64,000 nucleotides of DNA from Glebionis coronaria (Eukaryota; Streptophyta; Magnoliopsida; Asterales; Asteraceae), in the NCBI GenBank assembly GCA_025667525.1, contig CM046881.1:495277627-495341626 (forward strand), in the 5' to 3' direction. The notes below the pieces were generated by a model. That model had not been told where the DNA came from. It saw only the letters and a program-made list of their open reading frames with translations, and searched no databases. A program made the translations under genes and the position numbers. Positions 1 through 9,850 of this stretch are shown in pieces; the stretch's first letter is position 1, and each line of letters opens with the position of its first letter.

Positions 1-118
1 TGATCAATTCGAGAAGATACCGAGAACGAAACAACGACAAATATAATTGGGTGCGAGCAACACAAAGAAATATCTTGCAAAAGCTACCTTTTTAATTAAC
101 TAAAAAATCAGTTATTAA
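1..118 (+). repeat. Element A 5' LTR, 3' end only
   Basis: Positions 1-118 match 33811-33930, the end of the 3' LTR, with a few differences. The PBS follows two bases later. The LTR end reads TTATTAA instead of the usual CA, so the exact boundary is uncertain by a few bases. Confidence 0.85.
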
Positions 119-120
119 AA

Positions 121-135
121 TGGCGCCGCTGCCGG
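121..135 (+). other. Primer-binding site (tRNA-Asp), element A
   Basis: TGGCGCCGCTGCCGG is complementary to the 3' end of plant tRNA-Asp except for one base (C where T is expected). Elements N and B carry the same variant. It primes minus-strand cDNA synthesis. Confidence 0.85.
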
Positions 136-163
136 CTCTTTTCATAAGGATCAACGGTTTTTT

Positions 164-321
164 GTGAGAAAAATTGGATTTTGGGATCCGTTCTTTCGGG
201 AACGTTATTTTCAAGTACAAAAATTTTCAAAAACCCATAAAAAATATAAAATTTTCAAAAATACAAAAAAATTAAAAAACTTATAAAACCAAAAATATTT
301 TCTCTTGCATTTTCTTTTTAG
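164..321 (+). other. Predicted leader intron upstream of gag, element A
   Basis: A GTGAGA donor-like site at 164 is followed by a very AT-rich stretch and a pyrimidine run ending in TTTTTAG at 321, three bases before the gag ATG. Element B has the same arrangement (22342-22507). The AT-rich body and T-rich acceptor fit plant introns. This is a prediction from two related elements, with no transcript evidence. Confidence 0.4.
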
Positions 322-324
322 TGT

Positions 325-1734
325 ATGCGTACTCGATCAACGTCTTATCCCGAGCCCGAGACTCTCGATAATTTAGACATGGCCGGTGTACACAACAATA
401 ATAACCCACCCCACCCCAACATGAATAATCTACCCCAACCCGCCCTACGAACCATGGAGGAGCTATGCCAACCTACGATGAATGGACGTGGAGGCCAGAT
501 TGCGCCGATGCAAATCACGGCTCAGGAGTTTTCGTTGAAGCATCACATGATCCAACAAGTGAAAACTAATCCATTTCACGGAATACCGGATGATGATGCC
601 AACAAACACCTCGACAAATTCATTACCATCACCCAAAGCATGAAGTTGCCCGGTGCTTCTATGAATGTACTTCGCCTTCAACTATTTCCCCACTCGCTTT
701 CTCACCATGCCGAAAAATGGTTTGACCGTCTCCCAAATAATTCTATTCATACTTGGGACGACATGACTCAACGATTTTTGTCGCGCTACTTTCCACCATC
801 CATGGTCACGAGCCTTCGTAACCAAATTAGTGGATTCATGCAAGACAATGATGAATCGCTCTTTGATGCTTGGGAACGCTACAATGATTTGATCGACCGT
901 TGTCCAAATCACAACATGCTCCCCGTCACTCTCATTGATACTTTCTACAATGGTCTCACTTTTTGTGATCGTGACACGATCAACGCCGCCGTCGGTGGTA
1001 CTTTTATGAAAAGGAGACCGGAGGAGTGTAGAGAGTTGATTGAAAACATGACTACTCACCACAAGAATTGGGATTCATCCGCATCCTCAAGATCTAATCC
1101 GAGAGTCAATGTTTCATCTACTTCTTCCACCACCGACATGTCCGCCATGGAACGAGCCATTATCGAAATGAGCAAAAATATGCAAATTTTGGCTAATAAC
1201 CACACTCAACAAGCTAAAGCCATTTCTATTTCTTGTGACACATGTGGTGGTCCTCATTCTTACAATGATTGTCCTTCTACTCAAGGCAATTTTTGTGAAA
1301 ATGTTAACGCGGCATACGGTACTTATCCCACGGGAGGCTATCAAGCTCGTCCTCAAGGAGACCGTATCTTGCTAAGTTATCGTTCAAACAACTATCTTTC
1401 ACCACCCGGTTTTACTCCTCAAAACCAAAACCAACAACAAAGCTATAACCGAAATAACCAATCCCAACCTCGTGCTAATAATCAATATCAATCCCAAAGA
1501 AACCCATACCCACCTCAAGGAAATTCTCAAGGTTACCAAGCTCCACCTCTCAATCAACCAACGGCGTTGAATCAAGACATCGAGACGTTCATGAGGACTA
1601 ATAGAGAGATGGTGACGAATCTTCAGAGTCAATTCATCAACTTGAAGGGAGACATGGCGAAACAAGGGAGTGATATTCGAACCGAGCTAAGGAATGACAT
1701 GGCGAAACAAAGCAAGATATTCGCGCAGACATGA
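325..1734 (+). pseudogene. gag: Gag, element A (frameshifted at its 3' end)
   Basis: Codes for 469 residues of an Athila-type Gag, the structural protein that packages element RNA. A retrotransposon gag core lies at about residues 80-245, with motifs such as FPHSLSHHAEKWF and INAAVGGTF. A zinc knuckle (CX2CGGXHX4C, CDTCGGPHSYNDC) starts at residue 304. A Q/N/P-rich tail and a short amphipathic end follow. The ATG is just downstream of a splice-acceptor-like AG and matches the start in element B. Compared with B, one base is missing near 1715, which moves the reading into a stop at 1732-1734; the original frame continues in the next ORF. Confidence 0.9.
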
Positions 1735-2126
1735 GAGACTCTTTCAGCACTCAAGCGGATAATATACGTGATATGATCGGGTCGCTCTTCCAAGGTAATC
1801 AACCCTCTTCTTCGGGTACTCTTCCGAGTAACACTGTTGCTAATCCAAGAGAGGAGATGAAAGCAATCACCACTCTTAGTGGAAAAGGTTATACGGAACC
1901 CGAGCTTCCCACACCTCCACCCGTGATTGTGAACAAGGAAAAAGAGCAACTTTCCTCACCTCCTTTGCCTTCTACCCCCATTCCCCCACCACCCGCGGTT
2001 GTGAGTGATCCTACTCCCCTAAAGCCTTCCTCTTCATCCGATATACCTTATCCTTCAAGGTTGAGAAAAGAGAAGCAAAAGAGCAAGGATGATATTCAAG
2101 TTTCAAACTTTCTTAAAATGTTTTAA
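1731..2126 (+). pseudogene. Gag C-terminal / pre-protease linker, element A
   Basis: This 131-residue frame continues Gag after the frameshift. It contains the Athila landmark (TLPSNTVANPREEMKAITT) followed by a proline- and serine-rich linker and a basic stretch (PSRLRKEKQKSKDD). It ends at TAA (2124-2126), where element B has a lysine codon AAA, so this is a nonsense mutation within a once continuous gag-pol frame. The ATG overlaps the stop of the preceding ORF and is not a real start. Confidence 0.85.
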
Positions 2127-2129
2127 CAA

Positions 2130-4295
2130 TTGAATTTTAGCATCTCCTTTGCCGAGGCTCTCGCTCACATGCCTAAATATGCGAAGATGTTTAAAGATCT
2201 TCTTAGTGACAAGGAAAAGCTTCTTGACATTGCTCAGACCCAACTTAATGAGAATTGCTCCGCGGTTCTCTTAAGGAAATTGCCCACCAAACTTGGTGAT
2301 CCGGGTCGCTTCTTGATTCCTTGCAACTTCCCGGGAGTAGAGAATTGCATGGCCCTAGCCGATCTAGGTGCTAGTATAAACTTAATGCCTTTAAGTGTTT
2401 GGAAGCAGTTATCTCTCCCCGAGCTAGTCCCCAACAAAATGACTTTGGAATTAGCTAACCGTATGGTTGCTTATCCAGTGGGGATAGCCGAAGACGTCTT
2501 AGTTGGCGTTGACAAATTCACCTTCCCGACGGATTTTGTTGTCATTGACTACGAGATGGATCCTCGTGTTCCATTAATCGTTGGACGTCCCTTCTTGAGG
2601 ACCGGTCGCACTCTCATTGATGTAGCCGCGGGCGAAATAATCATGAGAGTTGGTGACGATAAAATTGTCTTCAACATGGGTAAGATTTCTAAGCAACCTT
2701 ATTCATATGAGAGTGTTAATGCTATTGATGTTCTCGATGAGGCTTGTGAAGAACACTTTAATGATGCTTGCAAAAGTAATCTTTCTTCTCTACCCAATGT
2801 TGAGACCGTTGCCTCAATTGCTCCGTCATTGACTCCATTTGGAGAAAGTGACTTTCTTTTGGATGATTTTGAAGCTAGCTTGGGTCCACTTGATCTTAAG
2901 TATGATGATTCTCCCTCCGATTGGGAAGAAGATATTCGTACAATTGAGAAACTTCTCAATGAAGACCCTTTCTCTCCTCCTTCTCCTAAAGAGGTGACTA
3001 ATGATGATCCATCATTAGTTACACCATCTATTGAGGATCCTCCCACTTTTGAGCTTAAGGACTTACCTCCTCATCTCGAGTATGTTTTCTTAGAGGACAT
3101 TGATCAACTTCCCGTTATCATTGCTAAAGACTTAAAAGCCGATGAGAAAACTCGTCTCATTGAAGTTCTCAAGAAACATAAAAGAGCTATCGCTTGGAAA
3201 ATCTCCGATATTCGCGGAATTGATCCTCACTTTTGCACACATAAAATTCTCATGGAGGACGACTTTAAGCCCACCATTCAAAGCCAACGAAGGGTGAATC
3301 CTAAAATCCAAGACGTTATCAAAAAAGAGGTTATCAAACTTCTTGATGCAGGCATGATTTATCCTATCTCGGATTCACAATGGGTTAGTCCAGTCCAGTG
3401 TGTGCCTAAGAAAGGCGGAATCACCGTTGTGCCCAATCAAAACAACGAGTTGATTCCTACACGTCTCGTTACTGGGTGGAGAGTTTGTATAGACTATCGC
3501 AAACTCAATGATGCCACGAGAAAGGATAATTTTCCTCTTCCTTTTATGGACCAAATGCTTGAACGTTTAGTGGGTAATGAATATTACTACTTTCTAGATG
3601 GTTTCTCGGGTTATTTCCAAATACCCATCGATCCCCAAGATCAAGAGAAGACAACATTCACTTGTCCCTATGGCACATTTGCCTACAAAAGAATGCCTTT
3701 TGGCTTATGCAATGCCCCCGGGACTTTCCAAAGGTGCATGTTGGCTATTTTCCATGACATGGTTGAGCAAACCATGGAAGTCTTCATGGATGATTTCTCG
3801 GTCTTTGGGGATTCATTCTCTTCTTGCCTTGCCAATTTAGAACGTATGCTTAAGCGTTGCAAAGACGAAAAATGCCATTTTATGGTAAAAGAAGGCATTG
3901 TGCTAGGACACAAAATCTCAAAAGCCGGTCTTGAAGTCGACCGTGCTAAAGTGGATGTCATAGCCAAATTACCTCCGCCTTCAATCGTGAAGGGTGTGAG
4001 AAGTTTTCTTGGTCATGCGGGCTTCTATCGTCGATTTATCCAATACTTTTCTAAAATCGCTCCCCTCTTGGAAAAAGATACTCCTTTTATCTTTTCTAAA
4101 GAGTGTATTGAAGCCTTCAATCTTCTTAAGGATAAGCTAACTAAGGCACCGGTCTTGGTTACCCCTAATTGGGAACTACCTTTTGAGTTGATGTGCGATG
4201 CTAGCGACTTTGCTATTGGAGCGGTTTTGGGCCAAAGAGTGAATAAACACTTCCAACCAATCCATTATGCTATCAAGACAATGACGGGGGCTTAA
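2130..4295 (+). pseudogene. pol: Protease - reverse transcriptase - RNase H (N part), element A
   Basis: Codes for 721 residues in the same frame as the preceding piece. The aspartic protease active site DLGA is at residue 78 and its partner motif is [11 protein letters not shown]. An acidic linker follows at about residues 200-330. The RT core begins near WVSP (residue 418), with [20 protein letters not shown] and the catalytic FMDD at 552-555. RNase H starts at CDASDFA (aspartate at 690). Compared with element B, RT lacks 7 residues around LVLNWE (near 3863) and 4 residues near 4060, both in-frame losses. A nonsense TAA (4293-4295) replaces a glutamine codon. Confidence 0.93.
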
Positions 4296-4769
4296 TTGCA
4301 TTATACGACAACCGAAAAAGAGCTTTTAGCTGTTGTCTATGCTTTTGAAAAATTTCGCCCCTATCTTGTTTTATCCACCACCATTTTATACACGGACCAT
4401 TCCGCGTTGAAGTACTTGATGACTAAGCACGACTCTAAGCCAAGACTTCTTCGTTGGGTTTTACTCCTTCAAGAATTTAACATTGAAATTCGTGACAAGA
4501 AGGGAGCTGAAAACCTAGCCACGGATCATCTTAGTAGACTTGAGGATCCATATCAAGGGGATCATCCGAACAAAGAGATCAATGACTCTTTTCCCCTTGA
4601 GACCTTAATGCCTATTAGTGCCAAGCTTGATGACACCCCGTGGTTTGCCGACATTGCAAACTACTTAGCGGGTGGTGTTCTCATCAAAGGGTTAACATCC
4701 CAACAAAAGAAAAAGTTCTTAAACGATGTTAAGACTTACTTTTGGGATGACCCTTTTCTCTTCAAATAA
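4296..4769 (+). pseudogene. pol: RNase H C part and integrase linker, element A
   Basis: Same frame as the preceding ORF, separated only by the nonsense codon. It carries the RNase H motifs [13 protein letters not shown] and [10 protein letters not shown], the tether motif [16 protein letters not shown], and the start of the integrase N-terminal region. It ends at TAA (4767-4769), where element B has CAA (glutamine). The apparent start is a TTG inside the polyprotein. Confidence 0.9.
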
Positions 4770-4885
4770 TGCGCTGATTTGATTATTCGCCGTTGTGTTG
4801 ACGGACCGACAACTTTAGACATTCTCGAGGCTTGCCACAAAGGACCCACCGGTGGTCACTTTGGTCCCAACTTTACCGCCAAAAA
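4770..4885 (+). pseudogene. pol: Integrase zinc-binding N-terminus (first half), element A
   Basis: Continues the same frame through [16 protein letters not shown] and the first two histidines of the HHCC zinc domain ([13 protein letters not shown]). An A-run at 4881-4885 is one base shorter than in element B and shifts the frame. Confidence 0.85.
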
Positions 4886-5167
4886 GTGTTTGACTCGGGA
4901 TTCTATTGGCCCACCATTTATCGTGATGCTCACGAAATGGTTAAAAATTGTGATGCTTGCCAAAGACAAGGCAAGATCACACATAAAGATGAGATGCCTC
5001 AAAATTTCATACAAGAATGTGAAATCTTTGATGTATGGGGCATCGACTTTATGGGGCCATTCCCTTCTTCTAAAGGAAACAAATACATCGTTGACTACGT
5101 TTCAAAATGGGTTGAAGCAAAAGCTTTACCCACTAACGACGCAAGGGTGGTTTGTCACTTTTTGAAA
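4886..5167 (+). pseudogene. pol: Integrase HHCC end and first catalytic Asp, element A
   Basis: After the shift, the next frame gives [17 protein letters not shown], the two cysteines of the zinc finger (CDACQRQG) and the first catalytic aspartate in [14 protein letters not shown]. Compared with element B, three codons are missing in YIxxxVDYVSKW. A second frameshift lies around 5156-5167, just after VVCHFLK. Confidence 0.88.
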
Positions 5168-5904
5168 CTGCTATCGCTAGATTCGGTGTTCCTCGTGCTA
5201 TCATCAGTGACCGCGGGACTCATTTTTGCAATGATCAATTTGCAAGAGTCATGGCTAAGTATGGTGTCAATCACCGTCTTTCCACCGCTTATCATCCTCA
5301 AACCAACGGTCAAGCCGAGATTTCCAACCGTAGATTAAAGCGAATTCTGGAACGTACTGTGGGAGAGCATCGTGTCGCGTGGGCCGATAAGTTAGATGAT
5401 GCTTTCCGTACCGCATATAAGACCCCGATTGGTTGCACACCATATCGTCTTGTGTACGGGAAATCATGCCACCTCCCTCTCGAGCTGGAACATAAGGCAT
5501 ACTGGGCCTTGAAGTGGGCTAACTTCGACATCAACAAAGCCGGTGATCTTCGCAAGATTCAACTCAACGAGCTAAATGAATTGAGGAATGAAGCTTACGA
5601 GAACTCATTGATCTACAAGGAGAAGACCAAGATCATCCACGATGCTAGAATTAAGAACCTAGAGTTCCACGTTGGTGATCAAGTCTTACTTTTTAACTCT
5701 CGGTTGAAGATCTTCTCGGGCAAGTTGAAGAGCCGCTGGTCTGGTCCATTCACCTTCGCTAAAGTCTTTCCGTATGGCACCATTGAGCTTTCTCAGCCAA
5801 ATGGGCCCAATTTTAAGGTGAATGGCCAGCGTTTGAAGTTGTACTTTGGTGAGGACATCTCTAATGAGATGATTCCATCCCTCACCACGTTTCCCTTGAA
5901 TTAG
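5168..5904 (+). pseudogene. pol: Integrase catalytic core (second D, E) and C-terminus, element A
   Basis: The open frame starts at 5152 and is genuine from about 5168. It holds the second catalytic aspartate ([11 protein letters not shown]) and the glutamate ([10 protein letters not shown]) of the DDE triad. The C-terminal DNA-binding part follows ([27 protein letters not shown]). Three residues are missing in [10 protein letters not shown] relative to element B. The frame ends naturally at TAG 5902-5904 (LTTFPLN), 28 codons beyond the premature stop in B. Confidence 0.9.
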
Positions 5905-5917
5905 TTCGGGACCGTGT

Positions 5918-5970
5918 CAGGCTCGTGACTCGGTTAACAAAAACAAGCGCTCCTCGGGAGGCAACCCGAG
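5918..5970 (+). ncRNA. Conserved post-pol RNA motif with hairpin, element A
   Basis: Just after the pol stop is the line CTCGTGACTCGGTTAACAAA, then a hairpin with arms CTCGGG (5953-5958) and CCCGAG (5965-5970). Element B has the same hairpin, and element N has a different stem that still pairs. A cis-acting RNA role (packaging, export or processing) is inferred. Confidence 0.5.
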
Positions 5971-6018
5971 TTTCTATTCCCCCTTTTTCCGTTTTTCATC
6001 CTAAGTGTAGGGGGAGCT
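5971..6018 (+). other. Element A 3' untranslated region up to the N insertion
   Basis: Noncoding. It contains a PPT-like tract (AAGTGTAGGGGGAG, 6003-6016) of a kind repeated further along the untranslated region. GAGCT at 6014-6018 is the left target-site copy of element N. Confidence 0.6.
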
Positions 6019-6044
6019 TGATATGAGTGATTTTACTCATATCA
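6019..6044 (+). repeat. Terminal hairpin at start of element N 5' LTR
   Basis: TGATATGAGT and ACTCATATCA form perfect 10-bp arms around a 6-base loop at the very edge of the LTR. The same hairpin occurs at 15976-16001. It could overlap the integrase recognition end. Confidence 0.75.
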
Positions 6045-7045
6045 TTTGTAGCTTAAAACAACCAATAAATGCATAAAATGTATCAAAAATGCCTTGTATA
6101 TGCTTGTTTGTTGTTTAATGTGTGTAGGTACCAAAGTTCGCAAAGACCGACAAAAACTGGCACGAGTTTGAAGAAAAAGATCAACAAAGCCAATTTCGAG
6201 CTCGACTTTAGCGGATTTAATCATTAATGAAGATTTTGGGCAAGTGGGTCCCACATTTGGGAAAATGGGCTCAAAAGCCCATTTGAAGTTCAATAAGGAG
6301 TTAACTTTTGTTATAAGCCCAACAATGGCCCAATAGGAGATAAACCAAATGGACGGTTTTAAGTTTTCAATTTATTTGGGTCCATTTAAAGCCCAAAGGG
6401 AAATAAAGGATGGATTGTGTGCAACTTGGGCCACAAGCCCATGTTTTTGCTACTTAAATAAATGGAATGGGTTTTAGGGTTTTGTAACAAGATTAAAACG
6501 TTTGATGAGTTGTTTATAACTCACAAATAGTCAACCGATTATATCCCCACTTACCAACACACGTTTTTTTATTCCCCACTCACACACTTTTTCCCACACA
6601 TCAAATAAATAATGTCGATACAACCTATGCTATTCACCTTTCTCCTTTCTTCCCCAAAAATAATAACCAGACAAATCCATTGTTCACCAACCCTAGTTTA
6701 TTAATTCGTTCGAATTAATTGGGGCTTTTTGGAACACGGTTGATTCAAGCGTGGGGGAATTAAGTTTTAGGAAGAGAAAAGATGGATGCGAGGGGTACGT
6801 AGCAGCGAATAACTGGAGGAAACACATCACCACTCCTATTCCTCCAATCAAAAGGGGACACTTCATCATGCAAGAAACACAACTAGCACAAACAGATGCC
6901 ACGTTGGCAATCTGTGTGCTAGTTGTGTCTTATCAACCGTAGGATCAAAACCAACATGAGAGAGAGAAGATCTAAAGGCCAATACTGAAGATGGAATATG
7001 CTCTCGAAGATCCGAATATTCTCTCCATGAAGCCTTTGGGATGGC

Positions 7046-7053
7046 TATAAAAA
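7046..7053 (+). promoter_or_regulatory. TATA box, element N 5' LTR
   Basis: TATAAAAA in a GC-richer context (GGCTATAAAAACCC), conserved at 17013-17020 in the 3' LTR. It predicts transcription starting near 7075-7085, so about 2 kb or more of the LTR would be R-U5. Confidence 0.6.
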
Positions 7054-8356
7054 CCCTCCAAAATACTTGTAATGGCATCCCTTTTCTTACTTGTAGTGTT
7101 ATAATGTTTAAATTAGATTAGACTTGTAATTTTCTTTAAAATAATGTAATTCTATTTTGATTTAATGAAATATCAGTTTTAATCTTCAATTCTCGCATTT
7201 AATCTTTTTAATCTTACTGTTCTTGCAATTTAATCTGAATAAATCGCTATAACTGGATATTATTTGGATTAGCTAAAGTAATAGCTAATTTAAGTGATAA
7301 AGTGAGATTTGGGTAAAATTACTTAAATCACTGTTTAAGTAATAAAAATATAAGTAAGCTGTTTGGTTCGATTGTGGAGTCTGGTTCGAGATGGTGGTTT
7401 GATAGTAATGGTTTTTGAATGGTGCTTTATGGTGGTCTCGATCTAATGAGTTAGACGGCTCAGCGCCGCTTCTACATCTCAACGGATTTCTTCAAATGGT
7501 ATGTTATTTGTTACTTAGTTGTTGATTCCTGATTGATTTATTTAGTTAAGTTAGTTTGAGTGAATAATTGGTAATTGAGTTGTTCTGCTATAGATAGGAT
7601 TTATCACTTGTATGATTTTTGTTAAACGAGATAATCAGAGTTTGATAAATGTGTTTAGGACATGATTTATAATTGGTAGATCATTAATAAGTTTTCTCTT
7701 AAGTATAATCTGTGTTATAGATCTGCTTAGTTCGATTACTTTTGTTCTTATTGATTTTTAGTATCTGATCTTGCTGAGCCTTCATGAATCAGTATAGTTA
7801 AATGTGAATTGATCTTAGTTTTTGAACTGCTGAATCTGTGATAGAACTGTTTATCTATGACTGCTGATTCTTCACGTGAAATTGGCTGTGAAGCGCATTT
7901 GATTTAGTATGCTGAATTCAATTCGATAGCTGATATAGTTTTGTTTGTAGGATTGAGTTAACTAATTGTAGATTGCTGTAAGGATTTTAATATGCTAATT
8001 AGTCACTGTATGTTTGATTTACTAAGAGTATAAGTTGATTTTTTATCTGTATCATGTGATTTAGTTAATGTATTATTGCTGATGTTTCTTTTGTTAGTTT
8101 TGGTATTTTTAGTAGCTGATAAATTTACTTGTTATTGTGCTGTCTGCAATTTCTGTCTGCTTAATTGAGTATGGACTGTTTTGAGTATAAGCTTGCTTAA
8201 TTTTTTGTTGCTTGTTGATATTATTTTGTTTTAACAGATTCTATTAATCTGTTAAATTACAAACTGATACCCTTAGCAGTCTCAAAAATTCAAACAAAAG
8301 TCATCTCCTGTGACTTGTTAAATCATATCTGTTCAAAAGATAATAATCACAAAAAT

Positions 8357-8431
8357 GTGTCCCAATCTGGACTCGAACCCATGACCTCCTGGTCATGGGC
8401 CTCAAGCTTTACCACTGAGCTAACTGACTTC
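8357..8431 (-). other. tRNA-like module with Pol III A and B boxes, 5' LTR of element N
   Basis: On the minus strand this reads like a tRNA gene: an A box TAGCTCAGTGGT (8411-8422) and, 31 bases on, a perfect B box GGTTCGAGTCC (8369-8379). The acceptor, anticodon and T stems pair poorly by eye, so I call it a tRNA-derived or SINE-like remnant and not a functional tRNA. The 3' LTR carries the same module with a damaged B box. Confidence 0.55.
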
Positions 8432-8807
8432 TTTGGTTTATTTACTTTCAGTTTTATTAATATAGCAAAGTGGTGACTGGCAGTGTTTATTTAAATTGTA
8501 GATTAAGTAAATTTTTATTACTATTTTATTTAAAGTTAATTTCAGTAGAAAAAAATAGTTTCGAAATTGAATTAAATAAATTTAAAATAAAAATAATAAA
8601 AATGTTTTTATTAATTTAAAAAGTTTAATTAGTTTATTTTAATAATTAGATTTTTATAATTTTAGATTTTAAATAAAATTAGTTTAAAAAAATAGATTTG
8701 GTATAAGTAATTTTTAATAAAGTTAATTAGTTTAAAAAGTTAATTAGATTTTTAAATAGAGTTAAAGTTATTTTATAGATTAAATTTTATAGAATATTTT
8801 TTATATA

Positions 8808-9485
8808 GATTAATTTTTTTAATAGTTTTAATTTTAAGTAATTGTTATTGTCTTTAATTAATTCGGGGCTTACGATTCATGCACTTTAGGATAAGATTTA
8901 ATAGTTTAAAATTGGTAGATTTAATTTCTAGTTTTAAAACCGAAAACCAATTCGAATCAATTGTCCAAATCAATACGAAACGTCTAAAATTCACTCGATA
9001 TTCGTGTACAACGAACTTGGTTCACAAACGTGCTTAATTGAATTCGTCTTTGGTAATATTAGTCTATTACTTTTTCCTAAAGGTAATTTTCTAATTTACC
9101 CTATAACGTATCTAATTATCACTATACTATCACGATCACATCAAAATTTTTGATGTGATCGTGATAGTATAGTGATAATTAGATACGTTATAGGGTAAAT
9201 TAGAAAATTACCTTTAGGAAAAAGTAATAGACTAATATTACCAAAGACGAATTCAATTAAGCACGTTTGTGAACCAAGTTCGTTGTACACGAAGATCGAG
9301 TGAATTTGAGACGTTTCGTATTGATTTGGACAATTGTTTCGAATTGGTTTTCGGTTTTAAAACTAGAAATTAAATCTACCAATTTTAAACTATTAAATTT
9401 TATCCTAAAGTGCATGAATCGTAAGCCCCGAATTAATTAAAGACATAACAATTACTTAAAATTAAAACTATTTAAAAAATTAATC
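8808..9485. repeat. Large palindrome in 5' LTR of element N
   Basis: The last part of the LTR (8808-9146) is followed immediately by its own inverted copy (9148-9485). The centre is at 9147, in the stretch TCAAAATTTTTGA. The arms are about 338 bp and nearly perfect, with a few mismatches and one-base indels. The 3' LTR lacks the inverted copy. Confidence 0.93.
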
Positions 9486-9825
9486 AATATTTTTTATATA
9501 GATTAATTTTTTAAATAGTTTTAGTTTTAAGTAATTGTTATTGTCTTTAATTAATTCGGGGCTTACGATTCATGCACTTTAGGATAAGATTTAATAGTTT
9601 AAAATTGGTAGATTTAATTTCTAGTTTTAAAACAGAAAACCAATTCGAATCAATTGTCCAAATCAATACGAAACGTCTCAAATTCACTCGATCTTCGTGT
9701 ACAACGAACTTGGTTCCCAAACGTGCTTAATTGAATTCGTCTTTGGTAATATTAGTCTATTACTTTTTCCTAAAGGTAATTTTCTAATTTACCCTATAAC
9801 GTATCTAATTATCACGATCACATCA
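9486..9825 (+). repeat. Second direct copy of the LTR 3' end, element N
   Basis: Repeats 8793-9143 in direct orientation after the inverted copy, giving a direct-inverted-direct arrangement. It lacks 11 bases (around TATACTATCAC) present in the first copy and in the 3' LTR. It ends at the true LTR edge next to the PBS. Confidence 0.9.
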
Positions 9826-9832
9826 AAAATTT

Positions 9833-9850
9833 TGGCGCCGCTGCCGGGGA
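9833..9850 (+). other. Primer-binding site (tRNA-Asp), element N
   Basis: TGGCGCCGCTGCCGGGGA pairs with the tRNA-Asp 3' end at 17 of 18 positions. The spacer AAAATTT between LTR and PBS is self-complementary and matches the centre of the palindrome. Confidence 0.88.

Larger units (their letters stand above)
6019..9825 (+). repeat. 5' LTR of element N (3807 bp, with internal fold-back duplication)
   Basis: Starts TGATATGAG and ends CGATCACATCA. It is collinear with the 3' LTR up to 9143, the original LTR end. It then carries an inverted copy and a second direct copy of its last 350 bp, which accounts for its extra length. U3 covers about the first 1.05 kb up to the TATA box; the remaining part is very AT-rich with no ORF of note. 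Confidence 0.93.

Noticed and set aside
3683..3967. Antisense open frames inside RT of elements A and B.
   Set aside because: They mirror the codon pattern of the genuine plus-strand pol frame.
5905..6018. An env-like gene after pol in element A, and likewise in B.
   Set aside because: Athila elements can carry one, but no long frame, signal peptide or membrane segment is found in the 3' regions of A, B or N.
8357..8431. A functional tRNA gene.
   Set aside because: A and B boxes are good, but acceptor, anticodon and T stems pair poorly by eye and the second copy has a damaged B box.
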